A stretch of 6,507 nucleotides of DNA from JANPJV01 sp031425695. GTDB taxonomy: Bacteria > Pseudomonadota > Gammaproteobacteria > Xanthomonadales > SZUA-5. Location of the stretch: contig JANPJV010000105.1 of the NCBI GenBank assembly GCA_031425695.1, forward strand, positions 1 through 6,507. The letters run 5' to 3'. Shown piece after piece: positions 1 to 5,476 of the stretch; the first letter of the stretch is position 1; each line of letters starts with the position of its first letter. The notes beneath the pieces were generated by a model that worked only from the letters and a program-made list of their open reading frames with translations, was not told the origin of the DNA and made no database searches. The translations under genes were made by a program, and so were the position numbers.

Positions 1-126
1 AAAGCACCAAAAAACGTCAATTGCCGCGGATTTGCCGACGCACAGCAGCGACGGCCTTCCCTGACGGCTTCACTGCACGCCTCATATGCCACCCAAGACC
101 GCCATACCGTCAACGGGTCGACTTGA

Positions 127-270
127 TCAGACCTTCCCTAGCAGACGGTAGGTCAATCGCTTGTTTTCCAACGCCGATCTAAAGACGTTGTCGAATTCCA
201 AGGGTTCGCTGGCGAGGCTCATGGCCGTGCTTCCAAGAACCAATAAGAATGCGAAGGCGCAGGTTTTCAT
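127..270 (-). CDS. Small secreted peptide, function unknown
   Basis: A 47-residue product starting MKTCAFAFLLVLGSTAMSLA. It has one lysine, a hydrophobic core at about residues 4-18 and a likely signal peptidase I site near SLAS/EP, leaving a mature peptide of about 25 residues that begins EPLEFDN and ends LLGKV. I chose the ATG at 270 because GGAAA lies just upstream; an ATG at 279 (adding MEI) is equally possible. The longest open frame begins at a TTG at 333 and would bury the signal peptide. The gene sits about 76 bases downstream of the Imm10-like gene on the same strand, so co-transcription is possible. I recognise no family. It could also be the truncated 5' part of a longer secreted protein. 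Codon evidence is too short to settle whether it is translated. Confidence 0.4.
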   Translation of the reverse strand: MKTCAFAFLLVLGSTAMSLASEPLEFDNVFRSALENKRLTYRLLGKV

Positions 271-346
271 GATTTCCATACTATCAGGCTGCTCAGCAGT
301 GCCCATGGTGCGAACCGGTGGGCCGCTGGGCAATTTGAACGATTAA

Positions 347-742
347 TCAGGCGTCGTATTCAAGTACAAACGGTGTACCAAATATGACTCGTAACTCTTT
401 GCGCAATGTATCGTACTCGCGTTCATCAAGCTCGAACCGAATCCTTAGCTTCTCAGTCCCGCCTAGTGCCGCCGCCATTTCAGAACTGAAGACGACTTCG
501 ACACTTTTTGGTTGAAGTGCAACACTAAGTATTCCGCCATATCCAGAGGTCGCTTCTCCGCACCATTCGACATGATAAGTATCCATACCATGCGCTACGT
601 CCGCTGCATCGAACTGAAAATCCCGGCTCAGTACCAAATATACCTTCGCCCCGAATTCCTGGTCAGCAAACCCAACCATGTGACAATCGCCGTCCGGATC
701 CACAAGCGAAACATAGGCTGCTCGAAATTCGAAAGTACTCAT
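347..742 (-). CDS. Imm10-like immunity protein (orphan)
   Basis: A 131-residue cytosolic protein with no signal peptide or membrane segment. It resembles the Imm10 family of polymorphic-toxin immunity proteins as I remember it: an N-terminal strand region with VGFAD (residues 23-27), then KVYLVLSRDFQFD (33-45), GMDTYHVEW (52-60) and SGYGGI (66-71), followed by an alternating hydrophobic beta stretch to the C-terminus. Members are thought to bind and block the toxin domain of a contact-dependent or secreted effector. The start at 742 (MSTFEF) is preferred because AGGTG lies upstream, at a slightly long spacing of 11; the frame stays open to an ATG at 772 that has no ribosome-binding site. No toxin domain is seen upstream on this strand, where 743-1105 is apparently non-coding. 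Base composition looks more AT-rich than the surrounding region, which suggests recent acquisition. The family call comes from motif memory only. Confidence 0.6.
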   Translation of the reverse strand: MSTFEFRAAYVSLVDPDGDCHMVGFADQEFGAKVYLVLSRDFQFDAADVAHGMDTYHVEWCGEATSGYGGILSVALQPKSVEVVFSSEMAAALGGTEKLRIRFELDEREYDTLRKELRVIFGTPFVLEYDA

Positions 743-1105
743 ACGATGACCGGCACCTGGTAGATATATCATGTAGACGAAACGCCCGGGCTAGAGCCAC
801 CCGCGGTCATGTAGAGGTGTCGACGCAGGAATAATCGGCGTTGGATGAATGCGGACATTCATGTTTCTCGCTGAAGGCGCCGCTCAGTCCTCAATCTGCA
901 GGTCTGGCACATTGCTGTGGCCCCGTCATTGGTCATGAGTACCGCGCCCGCTCCCAGTTGGCACGCAGGTTACTTGGTAGGGGCACCACAATAAGTAGAT
1001 GACAGGTTCGAGTCGGGCAACGTTCCCAGGTTACAAGATGCGTCGCGCGCGCAGTTCTGCCTGCGAAAAATGAGTGTCAGAACTTCCGCTGGCCGGTGTC
1101 CAAAT
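743..1105. other. Gene-poor stretch, no supported gene
   Basis: I see no convincing gene in these 363 bases on either strand. On the minus strand a frame ending at 970 carries a short cysteine-containing tail (CARDASCNLGTLPDSN and on to YCGAPTK), but it has no ATG start or ribosome-binding site of its own and runs back antisense-free into the six-cysteine gene in another frame. This is where a toxin partner for the downstream Imm10-like gene would be expected, and none is seen. A perfect small hairpin at 845-862 is the only clear structure. Confidence 0.5.
845..862. repeat. Perfect 7-bp hairpin, tetraloop
   Basis: ATGAATG and CATTCAT form a perfect inverted repeat around a CGGA loop, about 100 bases upstream of the Imm10-like gene. 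No T-run follows on either strand, so an intrinsic terminator is unlikely. It could be an operator or chance. Confidence 0.35.
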
Positions 1106-1639
1106 CTACCGCTGGTCCGGGCGCGGCGTCGCGATGGTTTCGAGCGCGCAGGTGCGTGGATCGAGGCGGTAGCGGCGCTCCACGCCAATGCTGTCAGCGC
1201 GCGCCTCAGCGGGACCGAGAAGATCGACATCGCTCATGAGCTCCAGTTGCCCGTCCTCCCACGCCTGAGGAATGACCGCCCCTGGATAAGGGTTCAGTTC
1301 GCAACCGACCTTGAATGGCTGGCCGGCAATCCAGGGCGGAACGGCGACCGTCTCCAGAATAGGATGACCCTCGCCGACCGAGAGGATTGCCAGCCATGCA
1401 GCGCCCGCCGAGATCTTCAATTCCGCGATTTGATGCAGTGCGGTCAGGTCGCAACCCAGCTCTTTCGTCCGCACGCGAGGGCACGCCAGGCGCCAGCAAG
1501 CAGGACGCTCATCGGTCGTGACGGGTACGCGCAACTCGCAGTCTCCCGGCAGCGGCGCGCGCAACAGCTCACCCGACACGAGCAATGTCGGCCACAGCAA
1601 TCCGAGCGCGACGAACAAGCTGACGCCACGAATCCGCAT
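1106..1639 (-). CDS. Exported six-cysteine protein, function unknown
   Basis: A 177-residue product with an N-terminal signal peptide: MRIRG, a hydrophobic core at about residues 6-22 (VSLFVALGLLWPTLLV) and a likely cut near VSG/EL. The mature part has six cysteines (residues 34, 48, 53, 63, 113, 164), an even number that fits three disulfides in the periplasm or outside the cell. It contains WLAILSVGEG (82-91) and PPWIAGQPFKVGC (101-113), and ends in a proline/arginine tail. The start at 1639 is favoured over the ATG at 1678 because GGAG sits 7 bases upstream, and a plausible -10 box overlaps the 1678 codon. It follows the cold-shock-domain gene on the same strand but is separated from it by about 237 bases and an inverted-repeat element, so it is probably transcribed alone. 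I do not recognise a family; GC-rich third positions and the signal peptide argue that it is real. Confidence 0.6.
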   Translation of the reverse strand: MRIRGVSLFVALGLLWPTLLVSGELLRAPLPGDCELRVPVTTDERPACWRLACPRVRTKELGCDLTALHQIAELKISAGAAWLAILSVGEGHPILETVAVPPWIAGQPFKVGCELNPYPGAVIPQAWEDGQLELMSDVDLLGPAEARADSIGVERRYRLDPRTCALETIATPRPDQR

Positions 1640-1676
1640 CGGCACGCTCCACAGCACAGGCACCGCCTTTTCCAGC

Positions 1677-1706
1677 ATTGTCGGGTTGCCCCATGTTCTT
1701 GATCAA
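1677..1706 (-). promoter_or_regulatory. Candidate sigma-70 promoter for the six-cysteine gene
   Basis: On the minus strand TTGATC (1701-1706) and GACAAT (1677-1682) are 18 bases apart. The -35 box lies within the palindrome CTTGATCAAG (1699-1708). Transcription starting a few bases past the -10 box would exclude the ATG at 1678 and leave about 30 bases of leader before the ATG at 1639, which agrees with the ribosome-binding site evidence. Confidence 0.35.
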
Positions 1707-1740
1707 GCGTTGCTGAACCCGCCAGTTTGAGCCAGGTCAC

Positions 1741-1811
1741 GGATCAGAGTGGTGCCAGTCTCTTTGTCCGCACAAGGTCCGCGTAGACGCCCGGAAACTG
1801 CGCTCTGACCC
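1741..1811. repeat. Inverted-repeat element with GGRTCAGAG ends
   Basis: GGATCAGAGTG followed by CAGT at the left (1741-1759) pairs with ACTGCGCTCTGACCC at the right (1797-1811). The outer 11 bases match at 9 positions, both mismatches being wobble-compatible, and the inner CAGT matches fully. About 37 bases lie between the arms. The (G)GGTCAGAG-type end is, from memory, typical of short non-autonomous elements and REP-transposase flanks in proteobacteria. In RNA it would fold into an imperfect long hairpin, so it may end transcription of the cold-shock-domain gene just upstream. Confidence 0.55.
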
Positions 1812-1876
1812 TTGTTTCTTTAGACGGCGTCGCGCCTGTACTGAAGCACACTCTCAGCGTTTCCGCTTTGTGGTTC

Positions 1877-2554
1877 CTAATTTTTGTTGATCTTGACGGC
1901 ATTCAAGCCCTTCTTCCCATCGATGACCTCGAAGTTAACGCGGTCTTTTTCACGCACCGTCACCCCGTTGAGCCCTGCAGCGCTGAAAAAAAAGTCCTGG
2001 CCGTTCATCGTAATGAGTCCGAAACCTTTGGCCTCGTTCCAAAACCGGACAGTCCCAACACACCTACCGGCGCAACCCTCGCCGCTACCATGCGACGGAA
2101 CTGAGACTGCTTGCGGTGCGGTGGGGACCGGAGCAGGGGTGACGATCGTTGGCGTCGGCGCAGGTGTAGAAGCGTTCGGCGCGGTGGAGACATTCTGCGG
2201 ATCCGTGACATCGCCCGGTTCCACGTCGGCGCCGTCGCCTGTGTCGTCGTCAGTCTCCTCGTTGGCGACGGACTTGTCTTCGCTGCTCTCCTGCTCGCCT
2301 TCCATGTCCGCGGCGACGGCGTCGCCGCTTTCATCGGCGGCTTCGAGTTCGTCTTCGGCGGCGTCTGCTTCGACCGCCACGTCCTCCGACTCCTCGGGCG
2401 CCGCATCCTCGTCCGGGGCAGCGTCGCTGTCGTCTGCGAAGTCGGGGCTGGCTTCCATCTCATCATCTCCGTCGTCGGCCCCATCCTGGCCGAACGCTGC
2501 CGACGCAAAGCCGAGGCTCAACGCGATCACACACAGTGCAAGTGGCTTGAGCAC
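1877..2554 (-). CDS. Exported acidic protein with C-terminal cold-shock domain
   Basis: A 225-residue product from a GTG start; AGGAG lies 5 bases upstream (2560-2564), which fixes the start, although the frame is open much further. Layout: signal peptide, residues 1-23 (MLKPLALCVIALSLGFASAA, then FGQ); a very acidic low-complexity region, 24-118, made mostly of Asp, Glu, Ala and Ser; a Pro/Thr/Ala linker, 119-153; GEGCAGRC with cysteines 161 and 165; and a complete cold-shock domain, 166-225. The domain keeps FWNEAKGFGLI (RNP1 at 176-181) and DFFFS (RNP2-like, 187-191) and ends in the usual GLNAVKI strand. Cold-shock domains bind single-stranded RNA or DNA, normally in the cytoplasm; here the signal peptide implies export, which is unusual. 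The acidic part could keep the basic domain soluble or shield it. The two cysteines could form a disulfide. A long leader is possible. Family identity is secure; location and role are inferred. Confidence 0.85.
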   Translation of the reverse strand: MLKPLALCVIALSLGFASAAFGQDGADDGDDEMEASPDFADDSDAAPDEDAAPEESEDVAVEADAAEDELEAADESGDAVAADMEGEQESSEDKSVANEETDDDTGDGADVEPGDVTDPQNVSTAPNASTPAPTPTIVTPAPVPTAPQAVSVPSHGSGEGCAGRCVGTVRFWNEAKGFGLITMNGQDFFFSAAGLNGVTVREKDRVNFEVIDGKKGLNAVKINKN

Positions 2555-2696
2555 GAGGTCTCCTGGACTGGGATTAGGGTGTGCCTGCGGTTTGGATCTT
2601 CTTGGTGTCGAAACGAAAGACTGCAGGAAGCCGAGCCACCTGCCATGGTATGTCGCGGTTGGTGACGCGACCAGCCCCGCAGCTCCGAACTTGCGC

Positions 2697-2724
2697 AATA
2701 CAGATCACCAAGTGCGCTGGGCAA
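2697..2724 (-). promoter_or_regulatory. Possible promoter of the cold-shock-domain gene
   Basis: TTGCCC (2719-2724) and TGTATT (2697-2702) on the minus strand are 16 bases apart, each matching consensus at four of six positions. If used, the transcript would have a leader of roughly 135 bases before the GTG start, reminiscent of the long leaders of classic cold-shock genes. The match is weak and could be chance. Confidence 0.22.
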
Positions 2725-2730
2725 TTCGAC

Positions 2731-3094
2731 TCAATCGACCGTGACTGAGATCTGCCGGTCCATCACTCCACCGCCGCGTCCGGACAAGGCCCGGACCCAC
2801 GCAGCGTACCCATCGCGGCGGCTTCTGGGCCAAACACGCGATCGCATGTCAGGGTTGACCGGCGCAATGCGTATCCCTTCTTGTGCCCACACTCGCCGGA
2901 TCGGAGACGCGGAGTTGGCTCGATGCAGCGAGCCTACGGCAAGCAATTCTACTGACGGTTGTGGGCCGCAAATGCTCCAACCCCAAAATTCAGGGTGCCG
3001 CTAAAAAAATGTTTTTCAACGATTGTCGTTTGTGCGTCGAACTTTCAAATTTGATCTATGAAGCCGTAATTTCGGCGATACCGGAGTCAAGCAC
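2731..3094. other. Divergent intergenic region, no confident gene
   Basis: These 364 bases separate the minus-strand cold-shock-domain gene from the plus-strand delta-60 gene. A minus-strand frame at 2731-2946 (ending VMDRQISVTVD) has GC-rich third positions but begins only at TTG, lacks a ribosome-binding site and matches nothing I know; it could be a gene remnant. The last 100 bases become AT-rich, with A and T runs at 3003-3016, and should hold the promoter of the delta-60 gene, but I could not pick a good -35/-10 pair. Confidence 0.45.
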
Positions 3095-4576
3095 ATGTTA
3101 ATCAAAAACTTTATCACCGCTGCCTTGGTGTTTTGCGCCGGGCCGCTCGCCGCCCAGGCAGTATTCGTCCCTTATGGGCTAGACCCCAATTTCGCAAATG
3201 CCGGGAAATTCAATGGAACCTTCGCAGGGGCTGATTTTCGTCTGCTTGCGCACCTGCAACGCCCAGACGGCACATCGGTGGGTGTAGCGTATTACGACAA
3301 TAACTCGGGTTGCCCAGCGGGCCGACATTGCTTAGCGTTATATCCCTTCAACGCGGCGGGTGCCTTAACCGGTGCGTTGGCCGTACCGCAAACGGGTCCA
3401 GCGACGTATTCCAAGCGTACCGGTGGCATAGTGTTGGACCCGGTTCTAATTAAGGCAGCAGCGATCGACAGCCAGGGACGCATCGTCATTGTCGGCACCG
3501 AGCAATTCGGCACAGCGTTTGACTTCAAAGTGGTGCGTTTGCTGCCGACGGGTCAGCCAGACACCACCTTTGATGGTGATGGCGTACAGACCGTTGACTT
3601 CAACGGGAACGAAGATTTAGCGTTCGGGGTGTCGATTGAACCGACCACCGACAAAATTGTGGTGGTTGGTCAAGTTCGAATTTCAGCAACCGACACGGAT
3701 TTTGGTGTCGTCCGCCTGCTCGCGAATGGGGCTTTAGATCCTTCCTTTAACGGTACCGGCAAGCGTACGGTGCTGTTTGATTTGTCTGCATCCAATACCG
3801 ATCGCGCCATCGCTGTGACCGCAACCAGCAATTTGATTTATATTGCGGGCACCGCAACCGACAATGGCGTTTCCCGCATCGCGCTGACGCGTCTGCTAAA
3901 CTCGGGCAGCTTCCACACTGGTTTTTGTTCGGGCAGCTGCAGCTTTCAAGGTACCTACACTGCAATTAACAGCGGCCGACGGGTAATTTTCTACGGCACT
4001 CAGGGCGCGACTAGTGATTTCGTAGAAGCCGCCAGCGTCAATCTCGCCACTAGTCCAGCAGAATGGGTTTATGCGGGCACGCGTAATAGCGGTGCGCCTA
4101 ACTTTGTCAGCCAAGCATTCGTACAAAAGCTAGCAGCGAACGGTGACTATGCCAACGAAGTATTGACCGATGGCGGCTATTCCAGCACAACTCAATATCG
4201 CATTGGTGGCGTGCATTGGGTCAATCCCAATGTTGCCAACAGCGGCATCGTCCTGACGGGCACCAGCGGCCTGGATGGCATTGCGTTTTTTGCTCAGGGC
4301 ATGAGTAGTGCGTTAGTCGCCACACCTGGTTGGGGTGCTGCCGGGCCGAGTAATAGTGTCGCGCTCTATGCCGCCACGGGAGGGCTAGGGGATGCCAATG
4401 GCATGGATTTGCCGGCGCAGTCGAGCATAGATTCTGCCGGACGAGTTTTATTAGGCGGTAGCTACCTGGCTGGCAGTACCAACGCGCCGCCTTACAGCAT
4501 GAGCATCGCGCGCTTTCGCGGTGGCCTGAACGTGCCAACGGCCGATCCAATATTTAGAAATGGCTTTGAGAATTGA
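3095..4576 (+). CDS. Secreted delta-60 repeat (beta-propeller-like) protein
   Basis: A 493-residue exported protein. Signal peptide: MLIKNFITAALVFCAGPLAAQA, likely cut after residue 22; the Cys at 14 is not in a lipobox. The body carries delta-60 repeats, each with a D.QGRIVIVG-like strand, DFKVVRLL-like strand and LDPSFNGTG-like turn: clear copies at about residues 121-169 and 176-229, a weaker one at 238-277, a half-unit near 29-41 and a degenerate copy around 444-476. Such repeats are thought to build a beta-propeller-like surface or secreted protein; no enzyme motif is seen. Cysteine pairs 73/79 and 278/282 could form disulfides. The tail IFRNGFEN matches a short C-terminal motif that I recall on many exported proteins of Rhodanobacteraceae. 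GGAG lies 8 bases before the ATG. Codon use looks less GC-biased than in neighbouring genes, suggesting transfer. Confidence 0.85.
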   Translation: MLIKNFITAALVFCAGPLAAQAVFVPYGLDPNFANAGKFNGTFAGADFRLLAHLQRPDGTSVGVAYYDNNSGCPAGRHCLALYPFNAAGALTGALAVPQTGPATYSKRTGGIVLDPVLIKAAAIDSQGRIVIVGTEQFGTAFDFKVVRLLPTGQPDTTFDGDGVQTVDFNGNEDLAFGVSIEPTTDKIVVVGQVRISATDTDFGVVRLLANGALDPSFNGTGKRTVLFDLSASNTDRAIAVTATSNLIYIAGTATDNGVSRIALTRLLNSGSFHTGFCSGSCSFQGTYTAINSGRRVIFYGTQGATSDFVEAASVNLATSPAEWVYAGTRNSGAPNFVSQAFVQKLAANGDYANEVLTDGGYSSTTQYRIGGVHWVNPNVANSGIVLTGTSGLDGIAFFAQGMSSALVATPGWGAAGPSNSVALYAATGGLGDANGMDLPAQSSIDSAGRVLLGGSYLAGSTNAPPYSMSIARFRGGLNVPTADPIFRNGFEN

Positions 4577-4595
4577 GTCGGTGCTGCATTTGTAG

Positions 4596-4623
4596 GATGT
4601 GGTGAGCCCAGGCGAACCGCATC
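4596..4623. repeat. GATGTGGT/ACCGCATC hairpin repeat
   Basis: GATGTGGT (4596-4603) pairs with ACCGCATC (4616-4623) across a 12-base loop, with one G-T wobble. It starts 20 bases after the delta-60 stop codon. The unit GTAGGATGTGGTGAGC...GCGAACCGCATC resembles a widespread intergenic palindrome family of gammaproteobacteria. It may serve as a 3' stabiliser or weak terminator for the delta-60 transcript; no T-run follows. Confidence 0.5.
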
Positions 4624-4628
4624 TCATT

Positions 4629-4701
4629 CGCACAGCGCAGACCCACCACCGGCGAGAGCGGATCAAAAGCGTCCGCGCACAGCGCAGACCCACCACCGGC
4701 G
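4629..4701. repeat. 26-bp direct repeat, two copies
   Basis: Identical 26-base copies at 4629-4654 and 4676-4701 begin CGCACAGCGCAGACCC and end ACCACCGGCG, separated by 21 unrelated bases. They lie between the delta-60 gene and the left end of the dead transposon, next to the hairpin at 4596-4623. Two copies with a single spacer are not a CRISPR array; duplication of an intergenic repeat unit is the simplest reading. Confidence 0.85.
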
Positions 4702-4840
4702 GCCTGAAAGACCGGGACAGTCAAGTTTTGCGAACGACTGGAAACGGGAAACGCGGACAGTCGAGTTTCAGAAAATTCTGACGCAGTCGCACGTTCGATT
4801 CCGACTTCGCGGCAACGAAAGTCGGGCGATGCTGCATGAC

Positions 4841-5100
4841 ATGACCGCTGCCCGCTGCATCCTTGCGCCGAAAGGTGCGCCCGGTGTTTTTCACTGGGTG
4901 TCGCGTTGCGTGCGTCGGGCGTGGCTCTGTGGGAGAGAATCAGGACTCGGGGCGCTCGTTTGAGCATCGGCGTGCCGGACGTCGTCTTGGGCTGGTCGGA
5001 CGACGAGGTCGCCGCGCGCTGGACTCGGCTCTATCGTCGGCGCGACCAACACGAGTCAATGCGCGGAATGACGCGGGATTTGGAGCTACGCTCGGCCTGA
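4841..5100 (+). pseudogene. Broken REP-associated Y1 (HUH) transposase
   Basis: Three frames must be joined to read it. From the ATG at 4841 the first frame gives MTAARCILAPKGAPGVFHWV, then SRCVRRAWLCG (to 4933), a good match to the N-terminus of REP-associated Y1 transposases (YHCVSRCVRRAFLCG). One extra base near 4934 shifts to ENQDSGRSFEHRR (4935-4973), the next block of the family. A third frame gives GWSDDEVAARWTRLY (4990-5034) and stops at 5098-5100. The family normally has about 40 residues between the EHRR and W-S-D-D-E-V blocks, including the catalytic H-x-H; these are missing, as are the Tyr-containing region and the C-terminal half with CTGRFWEGRFK. The gene is dead through one frameshift, one internal deletion and C-terminal loss. 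Family blocks are recalled from memory, but three ordered matches make the call strong. Confidence 0.8.
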
Positions 5101-5206
5101 AATAAAAGCGCCGAAATCGCCAATCGCATCCCCCTAAGGCAAGCAATTGCTCAATAGTCAACTTGGCGGGATGCTGGTCGCCTGGTTTGGCGACGATTCC
5201 GATTGT

Positions 5207-5226
5207 CACCGATCGGTCGATCGGTG
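5207..5226. repeat. Perfect palindrome from tandem CGATCGGT
   Basis: CACCGATCG and CGATCGGTG are perfect 9-base inverted arms around GT. The same bases contain the octamer CGATCGGT twice in tandem (5210-5225). It lies inside the right part of the dead element, more than 100 bases from any gene. It could be a repressor-type binding site, a hairpin, or a by-product of octamer duplication. Confidence 0.6.
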
Positions 5227-5401
5227 CGCCCCGCTCACTTCTTCCCGACCGAGCAAATCCTCGAGGGTTCCCTCTTTGTCTGTCTCGATCGGGCAAATCC
5301 CGACTGTCCCCGTTCCAGCCAGCCCGAACTGGCGCACCTGACGGCGGGCTTCGAAAGATCCGTAGAACTTGCCGTGGGCGAACCTCATGGATGAACATTA
5401 G

Positions 5402-5415
5402 GCCGCGCCGGCGGC
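5402..5415 (-). terminator. Short GC hairpin downstream of the toxin gene
   Basis: GCCGC and GCGGC form a perfect 5-base stem with a 4-base loop about 60 bases past the toxin stop codon. The sequence after it on the minus strand has only scattered T residues, so it is at best a weak terminator. Confidence 0.2.
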
Positions 5416-5476
5416 TTCGACAGCCTGACTGCGCCTACTGAGCCCCCGATTGGGAACAGGGTGTCCAGGTCCGCTG

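Larger units (their letters stand above)
4712..5312 (+). mobile_element. Degenerate REP-transposase element with inverted ends
   Basis: The left end CCGGGACAGTCAAGTTTTG (4712-4730) and the reverse complement of the right end, CGGGGACAGTCGGGATTTG (5294-5312), agree at 15 of 19 positions, including an unbroken GGGACAGTC. A second left-type copy, GGACAGTCGAGTTT, lies at 4755-4768, 40 bases inside. The ends bracket the transposase pseudogene at 4841-5100. From memory, GGGACAGTC-type sequences commonly flank REP-associated tyrosine transposase genes in this bacterial group. The boundaries are set by the repeats only; no target duplication was recognised. From 5101 to 5290 I see no gene. Confidence 0.6.

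Noticed and set aside
17..85. Minus-strand 22-codon basic open frame MRRAVKPSGKAVAAVRRQIR, then GN
   Set aside because: GGTGG precedes the ATG, but the frame is too short and unsupported to call a gene.
1003..1022. tRNA-like GGTTCGAGTC T-loop sequence
   Set aside because: The flanking bases do not form the 5-bp T-stem and no acceptor or anticodon arm was found nearby.
1070..1702. Plus-strand frame of 210 codons opposite the six-cysteine gene
   Set aside because: Arg/Gln/Pro-rich with no motif; the minus-strand frame has a signal peptide and a good ribosome-binding site.
1856..1867. AGCG-TTTC-CGCT hairpin as terminator for the cold-shock-domain gene
   Set aside because: The stem has only four pairs and there is no T-run; the larger inverted repeat at 1741-1811 is a better candidate.
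2111..2665. Plus-strand frame of 184 codons rich in Arg, Val and Gly
   Set aside because: Antisense shadow of the same acidic coding region, with no recognisable domain.
1884..2744. Long plus-strand open frame (286 codons, Ser/Ala-rich) opposite the cold-shock-domain gene
   Set aside because: It is the antisense of the GC-rich acidic region; the minus strand has the signal peptide, ribosome-binding site and a recognised domain.
4629..4701. Possible minimal CRISPR array
   Set aside because: Only two repeats and one 21-base spacer, no cas genes, and the repeat lies amid other intergenic repeats.
4940..5398. Minus-strand frame of 152 codons across the dead element
   Set aside because: Its C-terminal part is antisense to the transposase pseudogene and its composition is Arg/Pro-rich; no family recognised.
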